Shown: positions 43,405-51,609 of the stretch, one piece after another
How the letters are laid out: every line of letters begins with the position of its first letter
Numbering within the stretch: position 1 is the stretch's first letter
Source: Actinomyces qiguomingii
GTDB taxonomy: Bacteria; Actinomycetota; Actinomycetes; Actinomycetales; Actinomycetaceae
Direction of reading: 5' to 3'
NCBI RefSeq assembly: GCF_004102025.1
Contig: NZ_CP025228.1
Span: 682,001-746,000, forward strand
DNA length: 64,000 bases
The notes under the pieces: model-generated
Told to the model about the DNA's origin: nothing
The model's input: the letters and a program-made list of their open reading frames with translations, nothing else
Database searches by the model: none
Position numbers and translations under genes: made by a program

Positions 43405-44322
43405 ATGGCAACAGCTACAACGGCCTCGGCACACGCACGAGCCGTCAGGCAGCACCGCGTGCTGCGTTCTCTGCCCTATTTGGCGCCGGCCGCACTCCTG
43501 TACGGCATATTTCTGCTGTATCCGATGATCGACTCGGTGCGGCTGTCCTTCTTCTCCTGGTCCGGTTACGCCACCGCCCCCCAGGAGTTCGTCGGCCTTA
43601 AGAACTACCGGTACCTACTCACCCAGGACACTGTCTTTTGGACCGCCCTGAGGAACTCCATGATCTGGGTGGTGCTCTCGGTCGCCATCCCCATGGTGCT
43701 GTCACTGCTCATGGCCCTCGCACTCAACCAGCGCATCTGGGGGCGCAACGCATTCCGCTCGATCTTTTACATCCCGAGCGTCTTCGCCTCCATTACGGTG
43801 GCGGCTATCTGGCGGTGGATCTACAACCCGACCATGGGTGTCATTAACCAGGCGCTCGAAGCGATCGGCCTGGGTGACCTGGCCCATGAGTGGCTGGGCG
43901 ATCCGCGTACCGCCCTGTACTCCATCTTCGTCGCCTCGGTGTGGCAGGGTGTCGGCTTCAACATGGTGCTGTTCCTCGCCGGACTGCAGTCGGTCCCCGC
44001 GGAACTCGTGGATGCCGCCAGGGTGGACGGAGCCGGCCGCTGGCAGGTCTTCCGCAATGTCACCTGGCCGGCGCTGCGGCCTACGACGATCGTCGTCGTC
44101 ATCCTGACCATCATCAACTCGCTGAAGGTCTACGACCTGGTCGTCGGCATGACCGGGGGAGGACCGGCACAGTCAAGTCAGGTTCTGGCCCTGTGGTCCT
44201 ACCAGCAGTCCTTCTCCAACCACAACTTCGGCGCGGGCGGCGCCGTCGCCACCGTACTACTGATTCTCTCACTGTGCCTGGTGGTCCCCTACCTGGCCTG
44301 GTCCATGAAGGGAGATGACTGA
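43405..44322 (+). CDS. ABC sugar permease, MalF type
   Basis: A 305-residue CUT1 permease: short N-terminus, six membrane helices, EAA loop (VDAARVDGAGRWQVFRNVTWPAL) and a VGMTGGGPAQSSQVL segment typical of MalF-like proteins. It is followed directly by its MalG-type partner. Confidence 0.9.
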   Translation: MATATTASAHARAVRQHRVLRSLPYLAPAALLYGIFLLYPMIDSVRLSFFSWSGYATAPQEFVGLKNYRYLLTQDTVFWTALRNSMIWVVLSVAIPMVLSLLMALALNQRIWGRNAFRSIFYIPSVFASITVAAIWRWIYNPTMGVINQALEAIGLGDLAHEWLGDPRTALYSIFVASVWQGVGFNMVLFLAGLQSVPAELVDAARVDGAGRWQVFRNVTWPALRPTTIVVVILTIINSLKVYDLVVGMTGGGPAQSSQVLALWSYQQSFSNHNFGAGGAVATVLLILSLCLVVPYLAWSMKGDD

Positions 44323-44323
44323 G

Positions 44324-45220
44324 ATGACCGCCGTTCCCGTAGCCCGTACCGCCGTCGGCCCCGACGACGGTGCGGCCGCAACACCGAATCGGCCACCACG
44401 CGACTGGGTAACCGTAGGACTCTGGATCGCGCTGCTCGTCACGGCCGCGTTCTGGTTGGTGCCCTTCGCCGTTATGGTGCTCACTTCCTTCAAGAGCCGG
44501 GCGGACCTGGTGAGCGGCTCCACGCTCGGCCTGCCCGCGCAGTGGCTGTGGAGCAACTACGCCGACGCCGTGGACACCGGTGACCTTTGGATCAGCGGCA
44601 CCAACAGCCTGCTGGTGGCGGTCATAAAGGTGCCCCTCGGACTGCTGCTGGCGGCGCTCGCGGCATATGCGCTGGCCCGCATACACATGCGGCGGGCCAA
44701 ATGGATCGTCGCCGTCTTCGCCGTCGGCTCCATGGTTCCCATCCAGGTTGCGCTGGGCCCCATGTTCCAGCTGCTGCTGAAGGCGAACCTGCTGGACACC
44801 TACGTGGGCCTGATTCTGCCCTATCTGGCCTTCGGGGTGCCCTATCAGGTATTCATGCTCTACGGCTCCTTCCGGGCCGTACCCGACGAGATCGAGGAGT
44901 CTGCCCGGCTCGACGGCGCCTCCACCTTCCGCATCTTCTGGCAGATCTGCTGCCCGTTGATCAAACCGACCCTGGCCGCACTGTTCGTGTTGGACTTCGT
45001 GTCCACCTGGAATGAGTACGCCATGGCCTCAACGATCCTGCAATCCGGCTCGATGGCCACCATTCCGCTGGCTGTGCAGAACTTCTCCGCCCAGCACGGC
45101 ACCGACTACGGGCCGCTGAACGCCTTCATCATTATGACGGCGATCCCGGTGCTGATCGTCTATCTACTGTTCCAACGCTACTTCGTGTCCGGTGCCTTCT
45201 CCGGTGCGGTGAAGGGCTGA
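44324..45220 (+). CDS. ABC sugar permease, MalG type
   Basis: A 298-residue partner permease with six helices and EAA loop (EESARLDGASTFRIFWQICCPL). The ATG at 44324 sits 9 nt after AAGGGAG and 1 bp after the preceding stop; an ATG at 44315 overlapping that stop is possible but too close to the ribosome site. It ends in the family tail SGAFSGAVKG. The operon ends here and IS debris follows. Confidence 0.89.
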   Translation: MTAVPVARTAVGPDDGAAATPNRPPRDWVTVGLWIALLVTAAFWLVPFAVMVLTSFKSRADLVSGSTLGLPAQWLWSNYADAVDTGDLWISGTNSLLVAVIKVPLGLLLAALAAYALARIHMRRAKWIVAVFAVGSMVPIQVALGPMFQLLLKANLLDTYVGLILPYLAFGVPYQVFMLYGSFRAVPDEIEESARLDGASTFRIFWQICCPLIKPTLAALFVLDFVSTWNEYAMASTILQSGSMATIPLAVQNFSAQHGTDYGPLNAFIIMTAIPVLIVYLLFQRYFVSGAFSGAVKG

Positions 45221-45274
45221 AGCTTACGGCGATAGCGCCTCCGGGCCGGGTCCGGTGCGGAGTGTGGGTGGGAG

Positions 45275-45500
45275 TCACCGGCGTCTGCCGGGGGGCCAGC
45301 GGGGTAGCCGGATGGTCGTGGTGACGGGTTCTGGTTGGGGGGTGAAGACGCCGGGTGGGTCGGTGAAGTACTGGGGGTATTCGGTCATGGGGTTGTGTTC
45401 GGCATGGTTGACCCAGGAGGTGTTGATCTGTTCCGGGGTGAGCACGACGTGGTTTTGGAAGAAGTCGTCGGTCAGCCAGAGGACGAGGTTGGGGGCGGGG
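45275..45500 (-). pseudogene. Gene fragment of unknown origin
   Basis: The minus strand reads about 75 residues from NPAPNLVLWLTDDFF to LPRWPPGRRR and a stop. The middle looks like real protein (VLTPEQINTSWVNHAEHN), but there is no start signal and it abuts an oppositely oriented fragment. I do not recognise the family. Confidence 0.35.
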
Positions 45501-45512
45501 TTGAGGGCTTGA

Positions 45513-45626
45513 CAAGCCGCCACCGCCCTACACACCTGGCCCGCCCGCATCAGCGAACTCGAACGAGGCAAACGCCCCGACCGCGACCTCGCCACCACCT
45601 ACGACCAATGGCGCACCACCGCTTGA
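45513..45626 (+). pseudogene. Possible transposase C-terminal fragment
   Basis: 38 codons ending in ARISELERGKRPDRDLATT and a stop resemble the ISELERG-type tail of some actinobacterial IS transposases. No upstream part of the gene is present. Together with the IS3 and IS5 remnants nearby it indicates repeated IS insertion. The 45627-45844 stretch shows nothing that I can name. Confidence 0.35.
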
Positions 45627-45844
45627 CACACATAGGAGCATCACCCTCGGGGAACGGGACTTGCGGGCACGGCAGGAGGGGAAGGGGCGATCTTGACGCC
45701 GGCACTAGTAAGCACCTGGCAGAACCGGCACAGGCCCCGAGGTCCGCCTTGTTGCCCGTCGATGAATGAGACCGGTGACCTCCACCGGCGCCTCACACTC
45801 CTCCCGGGGCGCATATACGCGCCCCGCCTTGCGCAGGATCCCCG

Positions 45845-46165
45845 TTAGCCCGCCCCCGGCTCGCGTACCTCCCTCTCCAGCTGCCTGATCCGCTCAGCAT
45901 CCTCACCGGTGGTTCCCGGCCGGGCGCCCGCATCGACCTCGGCCCCTCTACCACCCAGGTACGCAACGCCTCCGGGGCGGGACGCCCAACTCCTCAGCGA
46001 TCCTCCAGGATCGCCCCTTAGACCTCTCCGGATCCCTACGGGCCCCTGCACAGCCATCCGGGTGGCCCGCTCCCGCAACCCTCTTCGGGATACTTCCACG
46101 AGTCGCACTCCCGGCAGTGATCCTTCCGTGTATTCACTGCCTCTATCAAACCCGGTCCAGTTCAC
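45845..46165 (-). pseudogene. IS3-family OrfA remnant
   Basis: The frame from the ATG at 46165 reads EYTEGSLPGVRLVEVSRR, then RERATRMAVQGPVGIRRG, then AEVDAGARPGTTGEDAERIR and LEREVRE before a stop. These match the start, middle and leucine-zipper start of IS3-type OrfA proteins, but the HTH between them is scrambled by small indels and OrfB is missing. It is non-functional. Confidence 0.65.
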
Positions 46166-46195
46166 TGTTAGGCGAAGGGAACAACCTCTGGAGTG

Positions 46196-46876
46196 TCAGC
46201 GCACGTCGCTTCGCACGAGAACCGTGAACGCAGCAATCCCCGAAGCGATCGCCCATGCCAGCAGGACGAGCCCCCCAGGTGCAGGTGCGAGCAGCTGCGG
46301 ACCGGGACCCAAAAAGACGGTAATCGTTGCGAGATCAGGCAAGAATCGGGCTAGGGGAGTAAAGGAGTGGATGATCATGCTTAGTCCCAAGATTAGTGGC
46401 ACCAGCGTTGCCAGTGGCACCACGAGTGAACGGCAGGCCATGGCCAGGAATTCCGCGAGAATAGCCAGCCCTAACCACGACGCCCCCGCCGCTAACGCAG
46501 TACCCGACGCCAGATCCGGTCCCAGCATCAGTAGCGCAATGCCAAGGCTCGCAAGGTAGGAAATGCCCACAATAACGATCACAACAACTGTCTTGCCCCA
46601 GAAGAGATATGCTCGTCGAGGCACTGCCAATAGTGATGTTCGCAGAGCGGACTCGGTGTATTCCTGCCCGCTCACGCTTCCACCAACGATCACGGGGAAC
46701 ATTTGAGTCAACTGCAAGGCCCGCAGGACGGCGTTGTGCGCATCAACAGCACCCGCCGTTGGCCGAGTCAGTAGCCCAGCGAGAAGTGGAACAGCCACCA
46801 CGGGCGCGACCACAGCAGCCACCCCTAACGCATTCGCCAACAGTTTGCGCAGCTCGGATCGGATAGTCTGGGTCAT
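46196..46876 (-). CDS. ABC-2-type permease, second subunit
   Basis: A 226-residue membrane protein with about six hydrophobic helices and the start TQTIRSELRKLL common in ABC-2 exporter permeases. SGQEYTESALRTSLLAVPRR in the first cytoplasmic loop is a recurring feature of bacitracin/lantibiotic-immunity type permeases (the LanE/LanG group). It overlaps the preceding permease gene by 4 bp. Base composition is visibly more A/T-rich than the flanking sugar genes, suggesting transfer. Confidence 0.78.
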   Translation of the reverse strand: MTQTIRSELRKLLANALGVAAVVAPVVAVPLLAGLLTRPTAGAVDAHNAVLRALQLTQMFPVIVGGSVSGQEYTESALRTSLLAVPRRAYLFWGKTVVVIVIVGISYLASLGIALLMLGPDLASGTALAAGASWLGLAILAEFLAMACRSLVVPLATLVPLILGLSMIIHSFTPLARFLPDLATITVFLGPGPQLLAPAPGGLVLLAWAIASGIAAFTVLVRSDVR

Positions 46877-47655
46877 CGGCTACCCACATCCCGCCTAACA
46901 AACAACATCCCCGCCACGGATAGCAAGAGCGCGGTTGTTACGATTAGGGCCACGCTCGCCGAAGGCTGCCACCCACACTCATCTCCAGGCAAAGCGCTTA
47001 GACAATGCCCAGCCGCAACAGGCAGATACCGAGCCGGGCTCCACGACGCTGCGAACGCATCACCTAGACCAACCGCTTGCGGAACCATGAGCAGCAGCGC
47101 CACCAACCACCGTTTCGTGATCACCGCGATTGCACAGGAAACCAACGCGAACACGATCCACGTCAGTACAACCGAACCCAGGGCTCCCCACGTTTCGCGA
47201 GCTAACGTGAACGGGTTCAAGCCCTGCGAGCCCAGCCCAACATGTGTCAAGACCAGAGTCACATAGTTACCGACCGCAGCCAGCACCGCAACTACGCCGA
47301 CATTCGTGGCAATTTTACATACGAGCATCACTGGGCGACGCCCCACAGCCAGAAAAGTCACGCGCAACTCGCGGTCCTGGTATTCACTCACCCCCAGCAG
47401 AGCACCGAACACTACGATGACCGCATCACCGAACGCCATCACATCAAAACCCATGAAGGCCACTGGCGGCAACGCTTCCACCAACTCCGGATGAGTTTCA
47501 GGTGTCGCATTCACTCCTATATCCGCAATCTGCCCCGCCTCGAGGAACGCGAACAGAGGCTGAACCACCACAATCAAAAAGGCTACGACCCAAAACGACC
47601 TCCTTGAGAAGATCTTCCTGGCATCGAACACGCTGGCACGAACAAAGGCAATCAT
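46873..47655 (-). CDS. ABC-2-type permease, first subunit
   Basis: A 260-residue membrane protein with about six helices. Its loop SEYQDRELRVTFLAVGRRP parallels the corresponding loop of its partner (46196-46876), so the two are related subunits of one exporter. It overlaps the ATPase gene by 4 bp and the second permease gene by 4 bp, making a tightly coupled three-gene operon. The exported molecule is unknown; antimicrobial-peptide immunity is a family-based guess. Confidence 0.78.
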   Translation of the reverse strand: MIAFVRASVFDARKIFSRRSFWVVAFLIVVVQPLFAFLEAGQIADIGVNATPETHPELVEALPPVAFMGFDVMAFGDAVIVVFGALLGVSEYQDRELRVTFLAVGRRPVMLVCKIATNVGVVAVLAAVGNYVTLVLTHVGLGSQGLNPFTLARETWGALGSVVLTWIVFALVSCAIAVITKRWLVALLLMVPQAVGLGDAFAASWSPARYLPVAAGHCLSALPGDECGWQPSASVALIVTTALLLSVAGMLFVRRDVGSR

Positions 47656-48392
47656 TGCGTGTCCTCCGTCAGTTCGAAGAACAAGTCCTCCAGCGACTCC
47701 ATGTGCCGGAGAACCTCTGGCATCGAGCCCGTCATCACAATCCGACCTCCGGCAATAACCGCAATCGTATCAGCGATCTCCTGCACCTCCGACAGCAGGT
47801 GACTGGAGAGCAGTACCGTCTTACCCGAACGCGCTTGCGCCGAAGCAAATCCACGAAACCATCGTATTCCCGCCGGATCCAGTCCGTTCGTCGGTTCGTC
47901 CAGAATCAGGAACTGGGGGTCACCGAGCAGCGCCTGGGCCAACCCAACACGTTGTGATTCCCCAAGCGAGAGCGTGCCCAGACGGGCAGAACGCTTCGCA
48001 GTCATCCCGACAGCGTCCAGCACCTCACCAACCCGGCTCCGTGTGATCCCATTGCTTTCAGCCACAATCGACAGTTGCGTGCCTACTTTCCGGCTCTTCG
48101 CTCCGGCTAGCCCATCAAGCAGCGCCCCCACATGGGTGAGCGGACGCTTCAATTCTGGGTAGTCCAGACCATCGAACCTCGCCCGCCCGCTCGTCGCGTG
48201 ATCCAAGCCTAAAAGGATGCGAAGCGTCGAACTCTTGCCAGCGCCATTGGGCCCGAGAAACGCAGTGACCTTACCCGGCTGAGCCTCAAACGTGACCTCA
48301 TGCAAGATCTCGACTCCGCGACGCGCCTTACACAAACGCGTGACCTCAATACGACCCTCTGCATGTGGAAGACATGGGTGCGGTTCAGGCAT
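47652..48392 (-). CDS. ABC exporter ATPase, BcrA/LanF-like
   Basis: A 246-residue ATPase with Walker A GPNGAGKSS, signature LSLGESQRVGLAQALL, Walker B FLILDEPTNGLDP and the switch histidine in LLSSHLLSEV. It belongs to the CcmA/BcrA group that works with ABC-2 permeases in drug or bacteriocin self-protection. The ATG at 48392 follows AGGAGGAG and overlaps by 8 bp the end of a truncated exporter gene, indicating that both once belonged to one operon. Confidence 0.85.
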   Translation of the reverse strand: MPEPHPCLPHAEGRIEVTRLCKARRGVEILHEVTFEAQPGKVTAFLGPNGAGKSSTLRILLGLDHATSGRARFDGLDYPELKRPLTHVGALLDGLAGAKSRKVGTQLSIVAESNGITRSRVGEVLDAVGMTAKRSARLGTLSLGESQRVGLAQALLGDPQFLILDEPTNGLDPAGIRWFRGFASAQARSGKTVLLSSHLLSEVQEIADTIAVIAGGRIVMTGSMPEVLRHMESLEDLFFELTEDTQ

Positions 48393-48529
48393 AATTCTCC
48401 TCCTGTGCGATGGCTGGATTATCTGATAGATGTTGTTCAAGGGTCATACGCCGATAAAGTTCCGATGTTTCAAAGAGCGACTTGTGGTCACCACACGAAA
48501 CGAGCCTACCATGCTCAAGAAGATAGATT
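48385..48529 (-). pseudogene. C-terminal stump of an ABC exporter (ATPase-permease)
   Basis: About 47 codons remain, reading SIYLLEHGRLVSCGDHKSLF and LYRRMTLEQHL to the stop at 48385. This is the tail after the switch region of exporter ATPases (usually I-x-V-L-x-x-G-x-x-x-x-x-G-x-H). Everything upstream is replaced by the IS element at 48530. LanT-type or MsbA-type exporters end this way. No matching N-terminal part lies on the far side of the IS, so the insertion was accompanied by loss. Confidence 0.7.
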
Positions 48530-49443
48530 GAGCCTTTCTCACCGGGGTTGAGGGGGTGCGGGTTGGGGTCGTTGGGGTGGTGCGGGAAGGTGGGTGTGTC
48601 GCTGGTGGTGCACGCGGGGCCTTCCGGCAGCATGTGTTTCGACCAAAAAACCAAGCCCGAAAAGAGGTCCCGCGCGGGTGTCCTATCGTGCCACTCACGG
48701 GCGTCCCAGTTTCCACTGCCGGGACTGTGTCCCGGTGGATCGCCGCCCACCGCCGTTGTCATGCTGCTGCGCTGGCTGATCCACGCCACCGATGTGGCCG
48801 GCATCGCCCGCGACGCAGGCGTGTCCCCTGCCACCGCTTACCGGTACCAGCCGCAAGGCCCTGGACATAGTGCCCTCAAAGGCGCCGGACCTGCCCGAGG
48901 TGCTACGTCGGCTCAAGGACAACGGGGAGCCGTTTGTGTGCCTGGGGGCGGCACCTTGATCCGCACCGACCGGGTCGCCGAGCGTGACCCCGACACCGGA
49001 TACCACCTGTGATACTCCGGCAAGCACAAGGCGCCTCACGCGGGAACATCCAAGTGCTTACCGACTCAACCGGCTATCCGGTGTGGACCTCGCCGGTCGA
49101 GCCCGGCTCGGTCCACGACATCAAGGCGGCCCGTACCCATGTGCTGCCAGCCCTGTACCCGGTAACCGCCGACGGGACGCCCACACTGGCGGACAAGGGG
49201 TACGCCGGCGCCGGCATCGGCATCAAGGTGCCCATCAAGGGCACCAAACCCGACACCGGGACACGCTCCTACAACCAGGTCCAAGCCCACCTGCGAGCCC
49301 CCGCCGAAACAGCCAACGCCCTGCTCAAGGGCTTCAAGGCCCTCAAGCGAGTCACCCTCGACCCATCGGCCATCACCAAAATCACCGCCACCGCGCTAGT
49401 CATCCTCAACCTGAACAACAACCTCCCCTGATGAGAAAGGCTC
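48530..49443 (+). mobile_element. Degenerate IS5-family insertion sequence
   Basis: The ends GAGCCTTTCTCA (48530-48541) and TGAGAAAGGCTC (49432-49443) are perfect inverted repeats of a 914-bp element. Inside is a plus-strand transposase broken by several frameshifts: DVAGIARDAGVSPATAYRY, then ALDIVPSKAPDLPEVLRRLK in another frame, TLIRTDRVAERDPDTGYHL, and finally GNIQVLTDSTGYPVWTSPV, VHDIKAAR and LADKGYAGAG up to LNNNLP. The DDE segments (D of VLTD, the GS-HD block, ADKGY) identify the family. I see no matching target duplication. Confidence 0.85.
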
Positions 49444-49548
49444 ATCCATCCTAACTATCAGATCACGGGAAATGCTAGCCATCCCCCAAGTCCCAAAACA
49501 ACCTGGCGTTCCAGCGCCGCTGTGCCGGATGAGCTGCGGACGCGCCCG

Positions 49549-49600
49549 TTGACTCGCACGGCTCACGGCCGTAGGGTGGTTGCATTCGACAATGAATGCA
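49549..49600 (+). promoter_or_regulatory. Promoter and CATTC-N6-GAATG operator of the PTS operon
   Basis: TTGACT (49549-49554) and TAGGGT (49572-49577) have a 17-bp spacer. The perfect dyad TGCATTC-GACAAT-GAATGCA (49581-49600) starts 3 bp after the -10 box, where bound protein would block transcription. The same half-site arrangement recurs at 41973 and 52643. Confidence 0.75.
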
Positions 49601-49616
49601 CATGCGAGGAGGCATG

Positions 49617-51101
49617 ATGTCGTCGACTCTGGAGCATGCCGAAGACACGGCCCGCGCCGTACTGGAGCTGGTGGGCGGAGCCGCGAATGTGCGCAGCGTT
49701 ACCCACTGCGCCACGCGCTTGCGCTTCGTCCTGGCGGACGCCTCCCGGGCGGACCTCACCGCCCTGGCGCAGGTCGACGGCGTCCTGACCGCAATGAACG
49801 CCGGCGGCCAGACGCAGGTGGTTGTCGGCCAACGCGTTCCGGAGGTGTATGAGGCGCTCATCGGCCTCAATGGCGTTCACGCCGAGGCGGGCGGGGGCGC
49901 GGGCATTTCTGCGTCTCCGGGAGCTGGTGCTGACGTAACCGCCCCGGAAGGCGGGGCGGGCGCGGATGCCGACCCGGGTGCGCAGCAGCCCCGTGGCCCG
50001 GCCGCCGTCGTCGATGTGATCGCCTCGATCTTCACTCCTATCATCGTGGCCATGGCCGGGGCCGGCATGCTCAAGGGCCTGTGCATTCTGGCCACCACGC
50101 TCAACTGGCTCTCGGAGGACACCGGCACCTACCGCATCCTGTATGCGGCCAGCGACGGCATCTTCCAGTTCCTGCCCATGTTTCTCGCCTACACCTCGGC
50201 GAAGAAGTTCAACGCCACGCCCTTCGTCTCCATGGCGATCGCCGCCGCCCTGCTGTATCCGGACATGGTGGCGGCCTATGAGGGCGACGCCGCGCTCACC
50301 TTCCTGGGCGTTCCGGTAACCCTGGTGGCGTACCGCTCCTCCGTGCTGCCGATCATCCTGGCCGTATACGGACAGTCTTGGTTGGAGCGGTGGCTGCGCC
50401 GCATCATCCCGGTGTCCATCCGCAATATCATCATCCCGCTGGTCACGCTCATCGTCGTGGTTCCGCTGACCTACCTCGTCATCGGTCCGGTGGCCACGGC
50501 GGTCGGCAACGGACTCGCCTCCGGGTACCAGTGGCTGGTCTCCCTCAGCCCGGTCGTCGCCGGGCTGCTGCTCGGCGGGATCTGGCCCCTGGCGGTCATG
50601 TTCGGAGTCCACTACGGCTTCGTCCCCATCGTCTTCCAGAACCTCGGCCTGTACGGGCGCGACACCCTGTTCACCATCACCGGCCCCAACAATATGGCGC
50701 AGGCCGGTGCCGCCTTCGGCGTCTTCCTGAAGACCCGCCAGCGGGGGCTGAAGGGCATCGCCGGCTCGTCCTCCCTGTCCGCCGTGCTCGCCGGTGTCAC
50801 GGAGCCGGCCATCTACGGCGTCAACCTCAAGTACCGCCGTCCCTTCGTCATCGGCGCGATCTTCTCCGGAATCGCCGGCGCCATCGTGGCCGCCTCCGGC
50901 GCCGGAGCCTCGGCACTGGTCTCCACGAGCCTGTTGACCATGCCAGCCTATGTGGGTGCCGGCTTCGGTGGATTCGTGGTCGCCTGCGCGATCGCCTTCT
51001 TCGGCGCCGCCATAACCACCTACCTGATCGGATTCTCCGACTCCATGGTGACGGCGTCATCTGATCCCGGCGGCCGCGGCTCCGGGGAGGAGGTGCGCTG
51101 A
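49617..51101 (+). CDS. PTS sugar permease EIIBC, beta-glucoside type
   Basis: A membrane phosphotransferase of 494 residues. The EIIB domain (1-90) has the phosphorylated cysteine C31 in VTHCATRLRF, then an Ala/Gly-rich linker (about 95-125), and the EIIC domain with about ten membrane segments (GVHYGFVPIVFQNLG, GVTEPAIYGVNLKYRRPF). The C-terminal EIIA domain often fused in this family is absent, so phosphate must come from a separate EIIA. The second ATG of two, 49617, has better distance to GAGGAGG than 49614. It leads an operon with a mutarotase and a PfkB kinase. Confidence 0.85.
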   Translation: MSSTLEHAEDTARAVLELVGGAANVRSVTHCATRLRFVLADASRADLTALAQVDGVLTAMNAGGQTQVVVGQRVPEVYEALIGLNGVHAEAGGGAGISASPGAGADVTAPEGGAGADADPGAQQPRGPAAVVDVIASIFTPIIVAMAGAGMLKGLCILATTLNWLSEDTGTYRILYAASDGIFQFLPMFLAYTSAKKFNATPFVSMAIAAALLYPDMVAAYEGDAALTFLGVPVTLVAYRSSVLPIILAVYGQSWLERWLRRIIPVSIRNIIIPLVTLIVVVPLTYLVIGPVATAVGNGLASGYQWLVSLSPVVAGLLLGGIWPLAVMFGVHYGFVPIVFQNLGLYGRDTLFTITGPNNMAQAGAAFGVFLKTRQRGLKGIAGSSSLSAVLAGVTEPAIYGVNLKYRRPFVIGAIFSGIAGAIVAASGAGASALVSTSLLTMPAYVGAGFGGFVVACAIAFFGAAITTYLIGFSDSMVTASSDPGGRGSGEEVR

Positions 51102-51153
51102 ACCCCCTCCACGCCCCTCCATCCGCCAAACCGATCCTTGACAGGAGATGAAC

Positions 51154-51597
51154 ATGCTCAAAGGAATCAACACCCTCGTCACGCCCGAGCTGTTGGGCGT
51201 GCTGGCCCGTATGGGCCATGGCGACGTCATCGCAGTCGTCGACTCTAACTACCCCGCTTATGCCACCGGCCGACCGGTCATCCCCATGCCGTCCCTGAAC
51301 AGCCCTGAGGCCGTGCGCCTAGTGGTTGAACTCATACCGCTTGACACCTTCGTCGACGCACCCGTGCGCTACATGATCGGCGCGGGGGACACCGAGCTGC
51401 GCGAGGTCACCCGTGAGGTCCTCGACGTCGCCGCTGAACTCGAGGGACGGGAGATCGCCGGCGCCTCCATGGAGCGCTTCGACTTCTATGAGGCCGCCCG
51501 CTCCGCCTCCGCCGTTATTCACACCCAGGAGGCCCGGCCGTACGGCTGCTACCTGCTCACCAAGGGCGTGCTGCCGAGCTTCGGGCCGCAGGACTGA
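51154..51597 (+). CDS. RbsD/FucU-family sugar mutarotase
   Basis: A cytoplasmic decameric-type enzyme of 147 residues that speeds conversion between sugar anomers or pyranose/furanose forms. The family start MLKGINTLVTPELL, the catalytic GHGD motif (residues 24-27) and the C-terminal ARPYGCYLLTKGV block are present and fit FucU more closely than RbsD in length. The ATG at 51154 is 6 nt after AGGAG; the ATG at 51148 is too close. Its partner kinase follows 12 bp downstream. The actual sugar is unknown. Confidence 0.85.
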   Translation: MLKGINTLVTPELLGVLARMGHGDVIAVVDSNYPAYATGRPVIPMPSLNSPEAVRLVVELIPLDTFVDAPVRYMIGAGDTELREVTREVLDVAAELEGREIAGASMERFDFYEAARSASAVIHTQEARPYGCYLLTKGVLPSFGPQD

Positions 51598-51609
51598 GAA
51601 GGGGCGAGG

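Noticed and set aside
45900..46195. Plus-strand reading frame covering the IS3 remnant and the start of the ABC-2 permease region
   Set aside because: It is antisense to a recognisable OrfA remnant and to a clear permease; its composition is Arg/Pro/Ser-rich as in shadow frames.
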